Assembly (NCBI RefSeq): GCF_019049245.1
Contig: NZ_JAGMUK010000082.1
Coordinates: 1 to 64,000, forward strand
Direction: 5' to 3'
Length of the DNA stretch: 64,000 nucleotides
Source: Streptomyces sp. AC555_RSS877
GTDB lineage: Bacteria > Actinomycetota > Actinomycetes > Streptomycetales > Streptomycetaceae
Under the pieces are notes generated by a model. It was not told the origin of the DNA. It searched no databases and was given only the letters and a program-made list of their open reading frames with translations. Positions 44,101 through 51,155 of this stretch are shown one piece after another (the stretch's first letter is position 1; each line of letters begins with the position of its first letter). The translations under genes were made by a program, and so were the position numbers.

Positions 44101-44248
44101 CCGCGACGGCGTCTCCTGGACCAAGGTCGGCACCGCCACCCCGGGCGGCGTCACCGGCACCCAGGACATCGGCGTCTTCATGACGGCCGCCAACGGCTGG
44201 ACCGGCACCCGCGGGATCGCCGGTTTCGAGGACTTCTCCGTCGACTGA
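41126..44248 (+). CDS. Tat-exported GH89 alpha-N-acetylglucosaminidase-like enzyme
   Basis: A 1040-residue exported protein with a twin-arginine leader (SRRRLLTGAAAFGSVMLL, cleaved near AHA). The NAGLU tripartite layout is seen: an N-terminal domain, a GH89 barrel (FALNDTNDGYTGPYRNWDAWERELDVLALHGINRVLVYTGGD, YKMDLLHEGGNPGD, FGSIWNFGGHTPMGAN) and an all-alpha C-terminal domain. NEW3 (about 750-850) and the shared module (about 855-1040) follow. GH89 removes terminal alpha-GlcNAc, as in heparan sulfate and gastric mucin. The expected acid/base Glu is in LLHEGG; at the usual nucleophile position this protein appears to have Asp (VDGLSDR). GAGAGGA precedes the ATG. Last gene of the run. Confidence 0.88.
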   Translation: MTGNQPLSRRRLLTGAAAFGSVMLLTPPPGAHAAPAAADEAAKPFDTTPASVALRRLLPDHHRQVTLRASAAGGADRFKVTGRAGAITVEGTSPAVLLTGLNTYLARVAKADISWNGDQLNLPRLLPAPDGEIAGSANVPHRFALNDTNDGYTGPYRNWDAWERELDVLALHGINRVLVYTGGDAVYYDTFRQFGYSDAEMRAWIPAPAHQPWWLLQNMSGFGGPVSRRLIERRAELARKIADRVRELGMTPVLPGYFGTVPDDFVAKHGGDAAVVPQGDWGAFKRPDWLDPRTTAFDEVSAAFYRAQSERFGDSTMYKMDLLHEGGNPGDVPVGEAAAAVEGALQKAHPGAIWAILGWQSNPSKALLDGVDKSRMLIVDGLSDRYTTVTDRESDWGGTPYAFGSIWNFGGHTPMGANAPDWVEQYPKWRDKEGSALAGIAAMPEAADNNAPALALLTDLAWTPGTIDLDDWFAAYAVARYGGEDPHAAAAWKTIRDTAYNMTRKDGWSEAPDGLFGARPSLGANKAAAWGPEADRYDTTVFDAALTELLQVAPRLRDSSAYAYDLADVTRQVLSNRSRVLLPRIKAAYEAGDRAGFDRLTTTWLNWMKLMDKVLATSPQHLLGRWLADARSWGGTRAEKDQLEYDARSVITTWGGRESSEEGLHDYANREWAGLVGGLYLTRWKTYFGELSAALAAGREPVEIDWFALEDRWAHQHDSYPVKTSGDIHKLARQVRDTLVADPDQVTLTASADRGAVTEGRPVTVTVAFTNRNGFGPATDVSLSLDAPEGMTAEPSGTTTAASLAPGETFSATFTVTLTQATGALISRVPVNASYRTGGTRGAALANVRLMAGTGVGEPYRTASFNDAVFGQAGDAIAIEGAGADLWSSTNEFATVYRAAAFTSSSTATVRVTSQDTTGGWARAGLVVRNDLAENGSAGYVNLAVTPSNGCVLSWDSDGDGRFDAIELAGSLAAPVHLRLTRSGDTYTGECSRDGVSWTKVGTATPGGVTGTQDIGVFMTAANGWTGTRGIAGFEDFSVD

Positions 44249-44251
44249 GCG

Positions 44252-44296
44252 GACGGTCGGGCCGCAGCCGCACCACGCGTCTTCGGCCCGGCCGTC
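44252..44296. terminator. Bidirectional hairpin after the glycosidase run
   Basis: GACGGTCGGGCCG (44252-44264) pairs with CGGCCCGGCCGTC (44284-44296), with one central mismatch region, between the convergent GH89 and FAD monooxygenase genes. Confidence 0.65.
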
Positions 44297-44316
44297 GCCG
44301 TACGGCCCTCCTACGG

Positions 44317-45489
44317 TCACACCTGTTCGTCAGGGGCGTCGGCCGCCCACGTGGTCGCTTGCGGCATGAACCCGTGTTCGGCCGCGTACGCCGCCATGCG
44401 GGCGTTCCTCGCCCGGGCCTCGGGGCCGTCCGGCAGGTGGAAGTCCTCGCCCGTCCGCGCGGAGGTGGCCTGCGTGCTCGTGGCCGCCGCCAGCCGTCGG
44501 CGCACGTACCGGTCGAGCGCGTCGGGTACCTCGGCCGGTGTCGCACCCGCGAGGACGTCGCCGAGCACGGCCGCGTCCAGAAGCGCCTGGGCCGCGCCCT
44601 GGGCCTGGAACGGCACCATCGCGTGGGCGCTGTCGCCCAGCAGCGTCACTCGCCCGATGTTCCAGCGCGCGAGCGGAACACGGGTGTGGATGCCGTAGCG
44701 GAACACCTGGCCCGCGCGTGCGAGGACGGTGAGCACCCGTGAGTCCCAGCCGTCGAACTCCCGCAGCTGCTCTCCCGGTTCCGCCCGAGCGGTCCACGAC
44801 TCCTGCGCCGCCTCCGTGCGGAACACGGCCACGACGTTGAGCAGTTCCCCGCCTCGCACCCAGTAGTGCACGAAGTGCCGGTCGGGTCCGAGCCAGACCC
44901 CGGTGTCCGGCAGGTCCAGATCGGCCACCTCGTCGACGGGGAGCAGCGCCCGGTAGGCAGCGGTCCTCGAGAAGAGCGCCTCATCCGCGCCGAAGAGCCA
45001 CTGGCGGGCTGCGGACCGCACCCCGTCCGCGGCCACGACCAGGTCCGCCTCCAGGCGCTCGCCGCTCGCCGTCGTCACACAGGCGCCCTCGTCGTCCTGG
45101 TCGATTCCCACGACAGGGGTGTTCAGGCGCATCGACCGGGGCGGCACCGTGGCGGCCAGCGCATGCTGCAGATCGGCCCGGTGGACCTGGAGGTAGGGCG
45201 CCCCGAACGCCTCCTCGGCCTCCCGGCCCAGCGTGTAGCGGCAGATCTCGGCCCCGTCGGACCAGGTGCGGAAGCTCATGCCGGATGGGCGGGCGGCCTG
45301 TGCGGCGACCGCGTCGAGCAGGTCCAGCCGGCGCAGCACGCGCGTGGCGTGGGGCGCGAGTTGGATCCCGGCACCGGCCTCCGTGAGCCGCGGCGTCTGC
45401 TCGATCAGCGTGACCTCGTGGCGGGCGCGGCGCAGGCTCAGCGTCGCCGCCAGTCCGCCGATGCCCGCCCCCACGACGATCGCCCTCAT
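44317..45489 (-). CDS. FAD-dependent aromatic monooxygenase (salicylate hydroxylase-like)
   Basis: A 390-residue class A flavin monooxygenase. It has the N-terminal dinucleotide-binding motif VVGAGIGGLAATLSLRR, the DG motif in VVAADGVRSAARQWL and the GD motif in RVTLLGDSAHAMVPFQAQGAAQALLDAAVLGDVL, the three fingerprints of the family. Relatives hydroxylate salicylate, 6-hydroxynicotinate or natural-product phenols with NAD(P)H and oxygen. It separates the hydrolase run from the second importer and has no obvious link to glycan degradation, so it may be an independent insertion. It converges with GH89. Confidence 0.9.
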   Translation of the reverse strand: MRAIVVGAGIGGLAATLSLRRARHEVTLIEQTPRLTEAGAGIQLAPHATRVLRRLDLLDAVAAQAARPSGMSFRTWSDGAEICRYTLGREAEEAFGAPYLQVHRADLQHALAATVPPRSMRLNTPVVGIDQDDEGACVTTASGERLEADLVVAADGVRSAARQWLFGADEALFSRTAAYRALLPVDEVADLDLPDTGVWLGPDRHFVHYWVRGGELLNVVAVFRTEAAQESWTARAEPGEQLREFDGWDSRVLTVLARAGQVFRYGIHTRVPLARWNIGRVTLLGDSAHAMVPFQAQGAAQALLDAAVLGDVLAGATPAEVPDALDRYVRRRLAAATSTQATSARTGEDFHLPDGPEARARNARMAAYAAEHGFMPQATTWAADAPDEQV

Positions 45490-45917
45490 GCCACGACCTC
45501 ACTTCGCCACACCCGCGCGCCCACGTCCTGACCGGCGACCTGGCCGTACCCGAGGCCATCGGTCGGCCCCGGCACCGATGCCCGGTCGTCGACGTCGTGC
45601 AGGCCGTCCCCCTACGCCTACGCCTCCCACACGGACCGGTCGGTGCGGCCGCGGGATGGCTCGCCCACCTGCTCGACCGTCAGCTCGGGCAGAGTATCGA
45701 ACAGAACCGCACCGCCGTACGGGCGTTTCGGCCCACGTCGGGCGCGGCGAACCGTGCACGACGCACCGGCCGGGCCGGGGGAGGGGCTACACGACGCAGG
45801 TGGGCGAGTCCGGGGAAGTGGCGCCGACAGGGGTCCACCAGGCGTTTCGCCACGGCACGGGAGTCGGTCGGCGGTACGGTCGGCGGGACCCGCAAGCCGC
45901 CTCCGGGATCGTGCGTC
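45490..45917. other. Apparent non-coding gap or decayed sequence
   Basis: About 430 bases without a supported gene. Short open frames exist on both strands but show no recognisable domain. It must contain the monooxygenase promoter, since that gene is transcribed away from it leftward, and the end of the DeoR transcript. A decayed gene is possible, but no family could be named. Confidence 0.35.
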
Positions 45918-46670
45918 TCATACGTCGACCACCTCGACTCCCGCCTCGCGCAGCCGTGCACAGGTCTTCTCGTCCGCCCCGGAGTTGGTCACCACGACGT
46001 CGAGCTCCTGCGGCCCGCACACCCGGGCCATTCCGGTACCGGGGAACTTGCCCGCGTCCGCGAGCAGGACGACCTGGGCGCTGGCGGCGATCATCGCCCG
46101 CTTGACGGGCACCTCGACGGCGGTGGTGTCCAGCACCTGGCCGTCGGGACGCACCCCGCTGGTGCCGAGGAACAGCCGGTCGGCGTGGATCTGCCGCAGG
46201 TTGTCCTCGGTGAGGAAGCCCACCAGCGAGCGGTAGTCGCGCCGGACCACGCCGCCCAGCAGGATGAGCTGGACGTTCTTGTCGTCCTGGAGTTCCTCGT
46301 AGACGGCCAGGTTGCTGGTGATCACGGTCAGGGACCGCCCGTGCAGATGGCGGGCCACCCGGTGAGCGGTGGTGCCAATGTCGAGCAGGACCGTCTCACC
46401 GTCCTTGACGAGATCTGCGCACCAGGCGGCCAGGGCGTCCTTGGCCTCGACCCGGACCGCGGCCACGTCGGCGAAAGGGTCGTCCTCGCCGAGGAGGGGG
46501 GCGGCGCCGCCGTAGACGCGTTTGAGCAGCCCTTCGTCCTCCAGTTGCACAAGGTCACGCCGGATCGTGGCCTGACTCGCCCCGACCTTTTCGGCCAGGG
46601 AGGTCACGCTGGTGGGACCGTCGGCGCGCAGGGCGCGAAGGATCAGCTCATGTCTGCGGTCAGGGAGCAT
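45918..46670 (-). CDS. DeoR-family transcriptional regulator 2
   Basis: A 250-residue repressor. The DeoR helix-turn-helix (LILRALRADGPTSVTSLAEKVGASQATIRRDLVQLEDEGLLKRVYGGAAP) and C-terminal phosphosugar sensor (LLDIGTTAHRVARHL, VITSNLAVYEEL, ILLGGVVRRDYRSLVG, LLADAGKFPGTGMA) are intact. The ATG at 46670 places the helix-turn-helix at the N-terminus; a longer frame is rejected because it would run into the divergent promoter. It diverges from the second sugar ABC importer and is very likely its repressor. It is distinct in sequence from the DeoR protein at 21 kb. Confidence 0.92.
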   Translation of the reverse strand: MLPDRRHELILRALRADGPTSVTSLAEKVGASQATIRRDLVQLEDEGLLKRVYGGAAPLLGEDDPFADVAAVRVEAKDALAAWCADLVKDGETVLLDIGTTAHRVARHLHGRSLTVITSNLAVYEELQDDKNVQLILLGGVVRRDYRSLVGFLTEDNLRQIHADRLFLGTSGVRPDGQVLDTTAVEVPVKRAMIAASAQVVLLADAGKFPGTGMARVCGPQELDVVVTNSGADEKTCARLREAGVEVVDV

Positions 46671-47008
46671 GCCGCTGACCCTACTCGTCAGCTCGCCAAA
46701 CTCAAGCAAAGTCGTGCATGAATGTCTCGATGGCTGCTTGACTCTTGTCAAATCCGCGCACTGGGTGCACTCTCTTGCGTAATTCGAGCCGGGTTCGGGC
46801 CCCACTCCGGTCGGTCGAAGCGGATCAGCGGCGCTTTTCGCCGCCACTCACGCGTCGGCACCGTCTGAGAAGACCACGTCACACGTTCCGGCCGGCGAGG
46901 TGCGTTCGCCGGCCACCGTCCCTCTTCAGCCATCCGGGCCCCGCTGTCCCCGCCCTCGCCCATGACTCCCAGGTCCTAGCCGGACACGCCGAACACCAGG
47001 AGAAGACC
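46671..47008. promoter_or_regulatory. Divergent promoter of DeoR 2 and ABC importer 2
   Basis: TCAAGCA (46702-46708) and its inverted copy TGCTTGA (46735-46741) flank 26 bases of AT-richer sequence close to the DeoR start; TTGACT and TTGTCAA follow at once. These fit a DeoR operator with overlapping promoters. The remaining bases up to the AGGAG ribosome site at 47000 look like an untranslated leader without a gene. Confidence 0.5.
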
Positions 47009-48286
47009 GTGGACCTTTCCCGCAGACGTTTCCTTCAGGCCGCCGTACTGACGGCAGCCGCGGCCGGTGCCACCGCGGGGTGCGGCGGCGACGCCACGAC
47101 GAGCGGCAGCAAGAACGACAAGAACCTGAGCCTCTGGTACTGGTCCGGCGGCCTCAGCGACAAGGTCGTCGCGGACGCCAAGAAGCACTTCTCCGACATC
47201 AGCCTCAAGTCCTCGATGGTGGGCGGAGACTTCAAGACCAAGCTGCTCACCGGCCTGAGATCCGCGCAGGCCGCCCCGGACATCACCGGCATCAAGGGCG
47301 AGGACATCGCCTCGTTCCTGCCCAACGCCAACCGCTTCATCGACCTGAAGACCGTCGGAGCGGACAAGCTGGTCCCGCAGTACCTGTCGTGGAAGCTGAA
47401 GCAGGCCACCAGCCAGGACGGCAAGCTCATCGGCTTCCCGATCGACATCGGCCCCTGCGCCATGTACTACCGCGAGGACCTCTTCGCGAAGGCGGGGCTG
47501 CCCACGGACCCCGCCGAGGTCTCCTCCCGACTGTCCACCTGGGACGACTACTTCGAGGCCGGCGTCGAGCTGCACAAGGCCCTGCCGAAGACCTTCCTGA
47601 TCAACAACATCGGCGCCGTGTTCTCGATGATCATCGGCCAGGGCACCCAGCGGTTCATCGACGAGGACAACACGTTCATCGGCGACCAGGACCACATCCG
47701 TGCCGCCTGGACCACCTCGGTGAAGCCCTACACCCTCGGCATCGACGCGAAGATCAACGACAACACCTGGAACGCCGCGGTCAGCGGCGGCACCCTGGGC
47801 ACCGCACTGGGTGCCGCCTGGTACGCGCTGGACATCACCAACGCCGCCCCGGGCACCAAGGGCAAGTGGCGGGTGGCGAGCCTGCCGAGCGGGCCGTCCA
47901 ACCTCGGCGGGTCCTTCCTGGCGCTGCCCGCGACCTGCGGCAACCCCGAAGAGGCCTTCAAGATCATCAGTTGGATCCTCAGCCCGGAGAACCAGGCCCG
48001 CGGCTTCACCGACGCGGCCCTGTTCCCGACCGCCCCGGCCGCGTACAAGCTGCCGGCGCTGACCGGCGGCGACCCCTTCTTCGGCGGTCAGAAGACCATC
48101 GAGATCTTCGGCCCGGCGGCCGAGAAGATCCCCGCCGTCTACGAGGCCCCGGCCGACGCGGCGGTCTCGGCGCCCTTCTACAGCGAGCTGACCAGCGTCG
48201 AGGCCAAGGGCAAGGACCCCGACACCGCCTGGAAGGACGCCGTCAGCCAGGCCAGGCAGATCGCCCAGCGTCAGGGAGTGAAGTGA
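47009..48286 (+). CDS. Extracellular sugar-binding lipoprotein of ABC importer 2
   Basis: A 425-residue solute-binding protein with a leader combining twin arginines (SRRRFLQAAVLTAAAAGATAGC) and a lipobox, so it may be exported by Tat and lipidated at Cys26. CUT1 features include LWYWSGGLSDKVVADAKKHF, PDITGIKGEDIASFLPNANRFIDL, GTLGTALGAAWYALDI and ENQARGFTDAALFPT. The GTG start has AGGAG seven bases upstream. It is followed one base later by two permease genes. Divergence from a DeoR gene suggests induction by a sugar phosphate. The cargo could be an oligosaccharide or monosaccharide released by the neighbouring hydrolases. Confidence 0.92.
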   Translation: MDLSRRRFLQAAVLTAAAAGATAGCGGDATTSGSKNDKNLSLWYWSGGLSDKVVADAKKHFSDISLKSSMVGGDFKTKLLTGLRSAQAAPDITGIKGEDIASFLPNANRFIDLKTVGADKLVPQYLSWKLKQATSQDGKLIGFPIDIGPCAMYYREDLFAKAGLPTDPAEVSSRLSTWDDYFEAGVELHKALPKTFLINNIGAVFSMIIGQGTQRFIDEDNTFIGDQDHIRAAWTTSVKPYTLGIDAKINDNTWNAAVSGGTLGTALGAAWYALDITNAAPGTKGKWRVASLPSGPSNLGGSFLALPATCGNPEEAFKIISWILSPENQARGFTDAALFPTAPAAYKLPALTGGDPFFGGQKTIEIFGPAAEKIPAVYEAPADAAVSAPFYSELTSVEAKGKDPDTAWKDAVSQARQIAQRQGVK

Positions 48287-48287
48287 C

Positions 48288-49343
48288 ATGTCGTCAAGCC
48301 CGGTAGCCGGCCCGGCCGCGACCGGACCGTCCTCCGGACCCGACACCGGGCCCGCCGGCCGGCCGGCCCCGGACCGCCCGCGCGGTCCGGGCCGGCACGG
48401 CCGCCGGATCCGGCCGGTGTCGGCCGGGGCCCGGCGCGGGCCGAGGCGGAAGGCCGCCCGATACTGGCCGCAGTACCTGGCCATTTCGCCGTACTACCTG
48501 CTCTTCTCGGTCTTCATGCTCTTCCCGGTGCTCTACACCGTGTTTCTGGCGTTCCAGAAGTGGGACGGCATCGGGGACATGCAGTTCGTCGGACTCCAGC
48601 AGTTCCGCTTCCTGTGGGACGACCCGGTGTTCTGGCTGTCCGTCCGCAACACCCTCGTCATCTGGGTGCTGTCCACGGTGCCGATGCTCTTCCTCGCGCT
48701 GGTGCTCGCGGTGCTGGTGAACTCCACCAAGCGCCTCACGGCCTTCTACCGGATCGCCCTGTTCATCCCCAGCATCACCTCGCTGGTCGCCATCGCGATC
48801 TTCTTCGGCGCGGTCTTCAGCAACAACTTCGGTCTGATCAACGCCATCCTGAAGTCGGTGCACCTGTCGGCCGTGCCGTGGATGAGCAACGAGTGGACGA
48901 TCAAGCTGGTGATCGCGGCCCTGATGACCTGGCAGTGGACCGGCTACAACGCCATCATCTACCTGGCCGGCCTCCAGGCCATCCCCTCGGAACTCTACGA
49001 GGCGGCCAGGATGGACGGGGCCGGCCCGGCGCGGATCCTCTTCTCCATCACGATCCCGCTGCTGCGGCCCATCATCCTGTTCACCGTGGTGATCTCCACC
49101 GTCACCGGTTTGCAGAGCTTCACCGAACCACAGGTGCTCTTCGGCAGTGAGGCCTCCACCAACCCCAACTCCGGCGGACCGGGCCAAGCGGGTCTGACCA
49201 CGCTTCTGTACTTCTACCACCAGGCCTTCGACAACAACGACTTCGGCTACGGGGCCGCGATCGTCTGGGCCTTCTTCCTGCTGATCCTGCTCATCGTCAC
49301 CATCAACTGGCGCCTGGTGCAGCGTAAGGAGCGACGGCCGTGA
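48288..49343 (+). CDS. Carbohydrate ABC transporter permease (MalF type), importer 2
   Basis: A 351-residue permease. A long Pro/Gly/Arg-rich cytoplasmic N-terminus (about 60 residues) precedes six membrane helices; the EAA loop reads ELYEAARMDGAGPARILFSITIPLLRPIILF. The extracellular stretch EPQVLFGSEASTNPNSGGPGQAGLTTLLYFYHQAF is typical of the cellobiose/beta-oligosaccharide-type CUT1 permeases. It starts one base after the binding-protein gene stop and overlaps the next permease gene by four bases, forming one operon without an ATPase gene. Confidence 0.92.
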   Translation: MSSSPVAGPAATGPSSGPDTGPAGRPAPDRPRGPGRHGRRIRPVSAGARRGPRRKAARYWPQYLAISPYYLLFSVFMLFPVLYTVFLAFQKWDGIGDMQFVGLQQFRFLWDDPVFWLSVRNTLVIWVLSTVPMLFLALVLAVLVNSTKRLTAFYRIALFIPSITSLVAIAIFFGAVFSNNFGLINAILKSVHLSAVPWMSNEWTIKLVIAALMTWQWTGYNAIIYLAGLQAIPSELYEAARMDGAGPARILFSITIPLLRPIILFTVVISTVTGLQSFTEPQVLFGSEASTNPNSGGPGQAGLTTLLYFYHQAFDNNDFGYGAAIVWAFFLLILLIVTINWRLVQRKERRP

Positions 49344-50173
49344 ACAGCCAGAACCGCAAGCGGGTCCGCGGGCTGAGCGTCCACCTCATCCTGATGACCG
49401 GTGTCGTCATCTCGGTGTTCCCGTTCTACTGGATCGTCGTCATGGCGACGAACACCTCGCAGGACATCTACAGCTACCCGCCGAAGCTGTGGTTCGGTTC
49501 CCACCTCGGAACCAACATCCAGCACCTGTTCGACAAGATGGACTTCTTCGGGTCGCTGTTCAACACGGTGACCGTGGCGGTCGGAACGACCCTGCTGGTG
49601 CTGTTCTTCGACTCCCTGGCGGCCTTCGCCTTCGCCAAGTACGACTTCCCCGCCAAGAAGTACCTGTTCGGTCTCCTGCTCGGGATGTACATCCTGCCGA
49701 CCCAGCTGGCGATCATCCCGCAGTACGAGATCATGGTGCAGCTGGGCTGGCTGGGCACGCTCCAGGCGCTCATCGTGCCCGCCGCCGCCAACGCCTTCGG
49801 CATCTTCTGGATGCGCCAGTACACCAGCAGCGGAGTCCCGGACGAACTGCTGGACGCCGCCCGCATCGAGGGCGCCGGCTTCTTCCGCCTGTACTGGCAC
49901 GTGGTCCTGCCGTGCGTACGCCCCGCCCTGGCGTTCCTCGGCATCTACACCTTCATCGCCGCCTGGAACGACTACATCCTGCCGCTGGTGATGCTGGTCA
50001 ACCCCGACCGCCTCACCCTCCAGGTGGCGCTGGCCCAGTTGTACGCCGGCCACTCCACCGACTACAGCATGGTGATGTCCGGGGTGCTGCTGTCGGTCAT
50101 ACCGCTGGTGCTGGTGTTCACCTTCTTCGCCCGCGGTTTCATCGCCGACGCCACCAAGGGGGCCTTGCGCTGA
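49340..50173 (+). CDS. Carbohydrate ABC transporter permease (MalG type), importer 2
   Basis: A 277-residue permease with six membrane helices and the EAA loop ELLDAARIEGAGFFRLYWHVVLPCVRPALAFLG. It ends with the ARGFIADATKGALR motif seen at the C-terminus of MalG-like CUT1 permeases. The GTG start overlaps the preceding stop (GTGA). With the binding lipoprotein and first permease it makes a complete sugar importer except for the ATPase, which is presumably the shared MsiK-type subunit encoded elsewhere. Confidence 0.92.
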   Translation: MNSQNRKRVRGLSVHLILMTGVVISVFPFYWIVVMATNTSQDIYSYPPKLWFGSHLGTNIQHLFDKMDFFGSLFNTVTVAVGTTLLVLFFDSLAAFAFAKYDFPAKKYLFGLLLGMYILPTQLAIIPQYEIMVQLGWLGTLQALIVPAAANAFGIFWMRQYTSSGVPDELLDAARIEGAGFFRLYWHVVLPCVRPALAFLGIYTFIAAWNDYILPLVMLVNPDRLTLQVALAQLYAGHSTDYSMVMSGVLLSVIPLVLVFTFFARGFIADATKGALR

Positions 50174-50227
50174 GAGCGGTGGCCGGACCGATCCTCGACG
50201 GACCGTCATGGACGCGGTCCGCGTGTC

Positions 50228-51082
50228 CTACGACGCGGTCGACGCCCGGGCGCCGACCAGCCAGCAGGCCGCGGTGAAGCGGACCTCTGTGGCGTGCACA
50301 TAGGTGTCGAAGGCGGCGCGGACCGTTTCGACGACCCGTGCGCGGGTCTGCTCGTCCGTCGCGGGCAGAACCTGACTGACCGGACCGAGTCGGGTGAAGT
50401 AACCGACCAGCTCCTTCTCGGGCAGGGTGCAGACCACGTCGACCGGCCGGATGTCGATTCCGGTCCAGCCGCTCTCCTCCAGAATGCGGTGCACCCGGTC
50501 CGGGTCCGCGAAGGCGAACTGCCCCGGCTCGTCCGGCCGGCGGGCGGGGAGGTCCGGCAGCAAGGGTGCCGCGGCGCGTTCCGCCGTCGTCATGAACGGA
50601 TTCTCGTCGGGGCCGCGCCAGGTGACGAACCGGAGCCGGGCGTCGTCCCGCGCGGCACGCCGCAGGTTGGTGAAGGCCCGGACGGAGTCCTTGAAGAACA
50701 TGACACCGAAGCGCGACATGACGGTGTCGAAGGTGGCAGGCTCGAACGCGTGATCCTGCGCGTCGCCACGGACGAAGGAAGCCTGGATGCCCTCCCGCTG
50801 GGTGCGCGCCCGGGCGGCGCTGATCATCGGTTCGGAGATGTCGATGCCGACGCAGCGGCTCTCCGTGCCCAGCCGCCGCGCGACGGCCAGCGTGGTGCCG
50901 CCCGTACCGCAGCCGACGTCGAGCACGTGGCGCCCGGGCTCGGCGAGTACCGCCTCGACGAGCAGGTCTTCGAAGGGCCTGAGCATCTGGTCCAGAACCG
51001 CCTCGGCCTCGACCCAGGCATGGGCGGCGGGCCCGTTCCAGCGGGCCGCCTGTTCGTCCTCGGTCCTGCGCGTGCTGTCCAT
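50228..51082 (-). CDS. Class I SAM-dependent methyltransferase
   Basis: A 284-residue methyltransferase of the Rossmann-fold class I type. The SAM motif HVLDVGCGTGGTTLAVARRL lies near residues 51-71, followed by GIDISEPMISAARARTQREG, FVRGDAQDHAF and the FDTVMSRFGVMFFKD post-motif. The fold resembles UbiE/COQ5-like small-molecule methyltransferases. The ATG at 51082 has AAGGGAGA upstream. It diverges from a MerR regulator with a palindromic operator in the gap, so it is probably induced by that regulator. The substrate is unknown. Confidence 0.9.
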   Translation of the reverse strand: MDSTRRTEDEQAARWNGPAAHAWVEAEAVLDQMLRPFEDLLVEAVLAEPGRHVLDVGCGTGGTTLAVARRLGTESRCVGIDISEPMISAARARTQREGIQASFVRGDAQDHAFEPATFDTVMSRFGVMFFKDSVRAFTNLRRAARDDARLRFVTWRGPDENPFMTTAERAAAPLLPDLPARRPDEPGQFAFADPDRVHRILEESGWTGIDIRPVDVVCTLPEKELVGYFTRLGPVSQVLPATDEQTRARVVETVRAAFDTYVHATEVRFTAACWLVGARASTAS

Positions 51083-51131
51083 GATCGTCTCCCTTGCTTG
51101 CCTGCCGGGGCTGAGATGACACCGTCCTACT

Positions 51132-51145
51132 TCAAGTCGACTTGA
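51132..51145. promoter_or_regulatory. MerR-type operator palindrome
   Basis: TCAAGTCGACTTGA is a perfect 14-bp palindrome 11 bases before the MerR start and 50 bases from the methyltransferase start. CAAGTnnACTTG patterns are common in promoters controlled by MerR-family proteins, where the dyad lies within a stretched spacer. Confidence 0.7.
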
Positions 51146-51155
51146 GGTCAAGAGG

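Noticed and set aside
41186..44320. 1044-codon open frame antisense to GH89
   Set aside because: Low-complexity Gly/Arg/Val composition and no recognisable domain; the plus-strand GH89 frame is clearly the real gene.
45597..45960. Possible decayed gene on the plus strand before DeoR 2
   Set aside because: The translation lacks conserved motifs and the similarity to any family was too weak to name.
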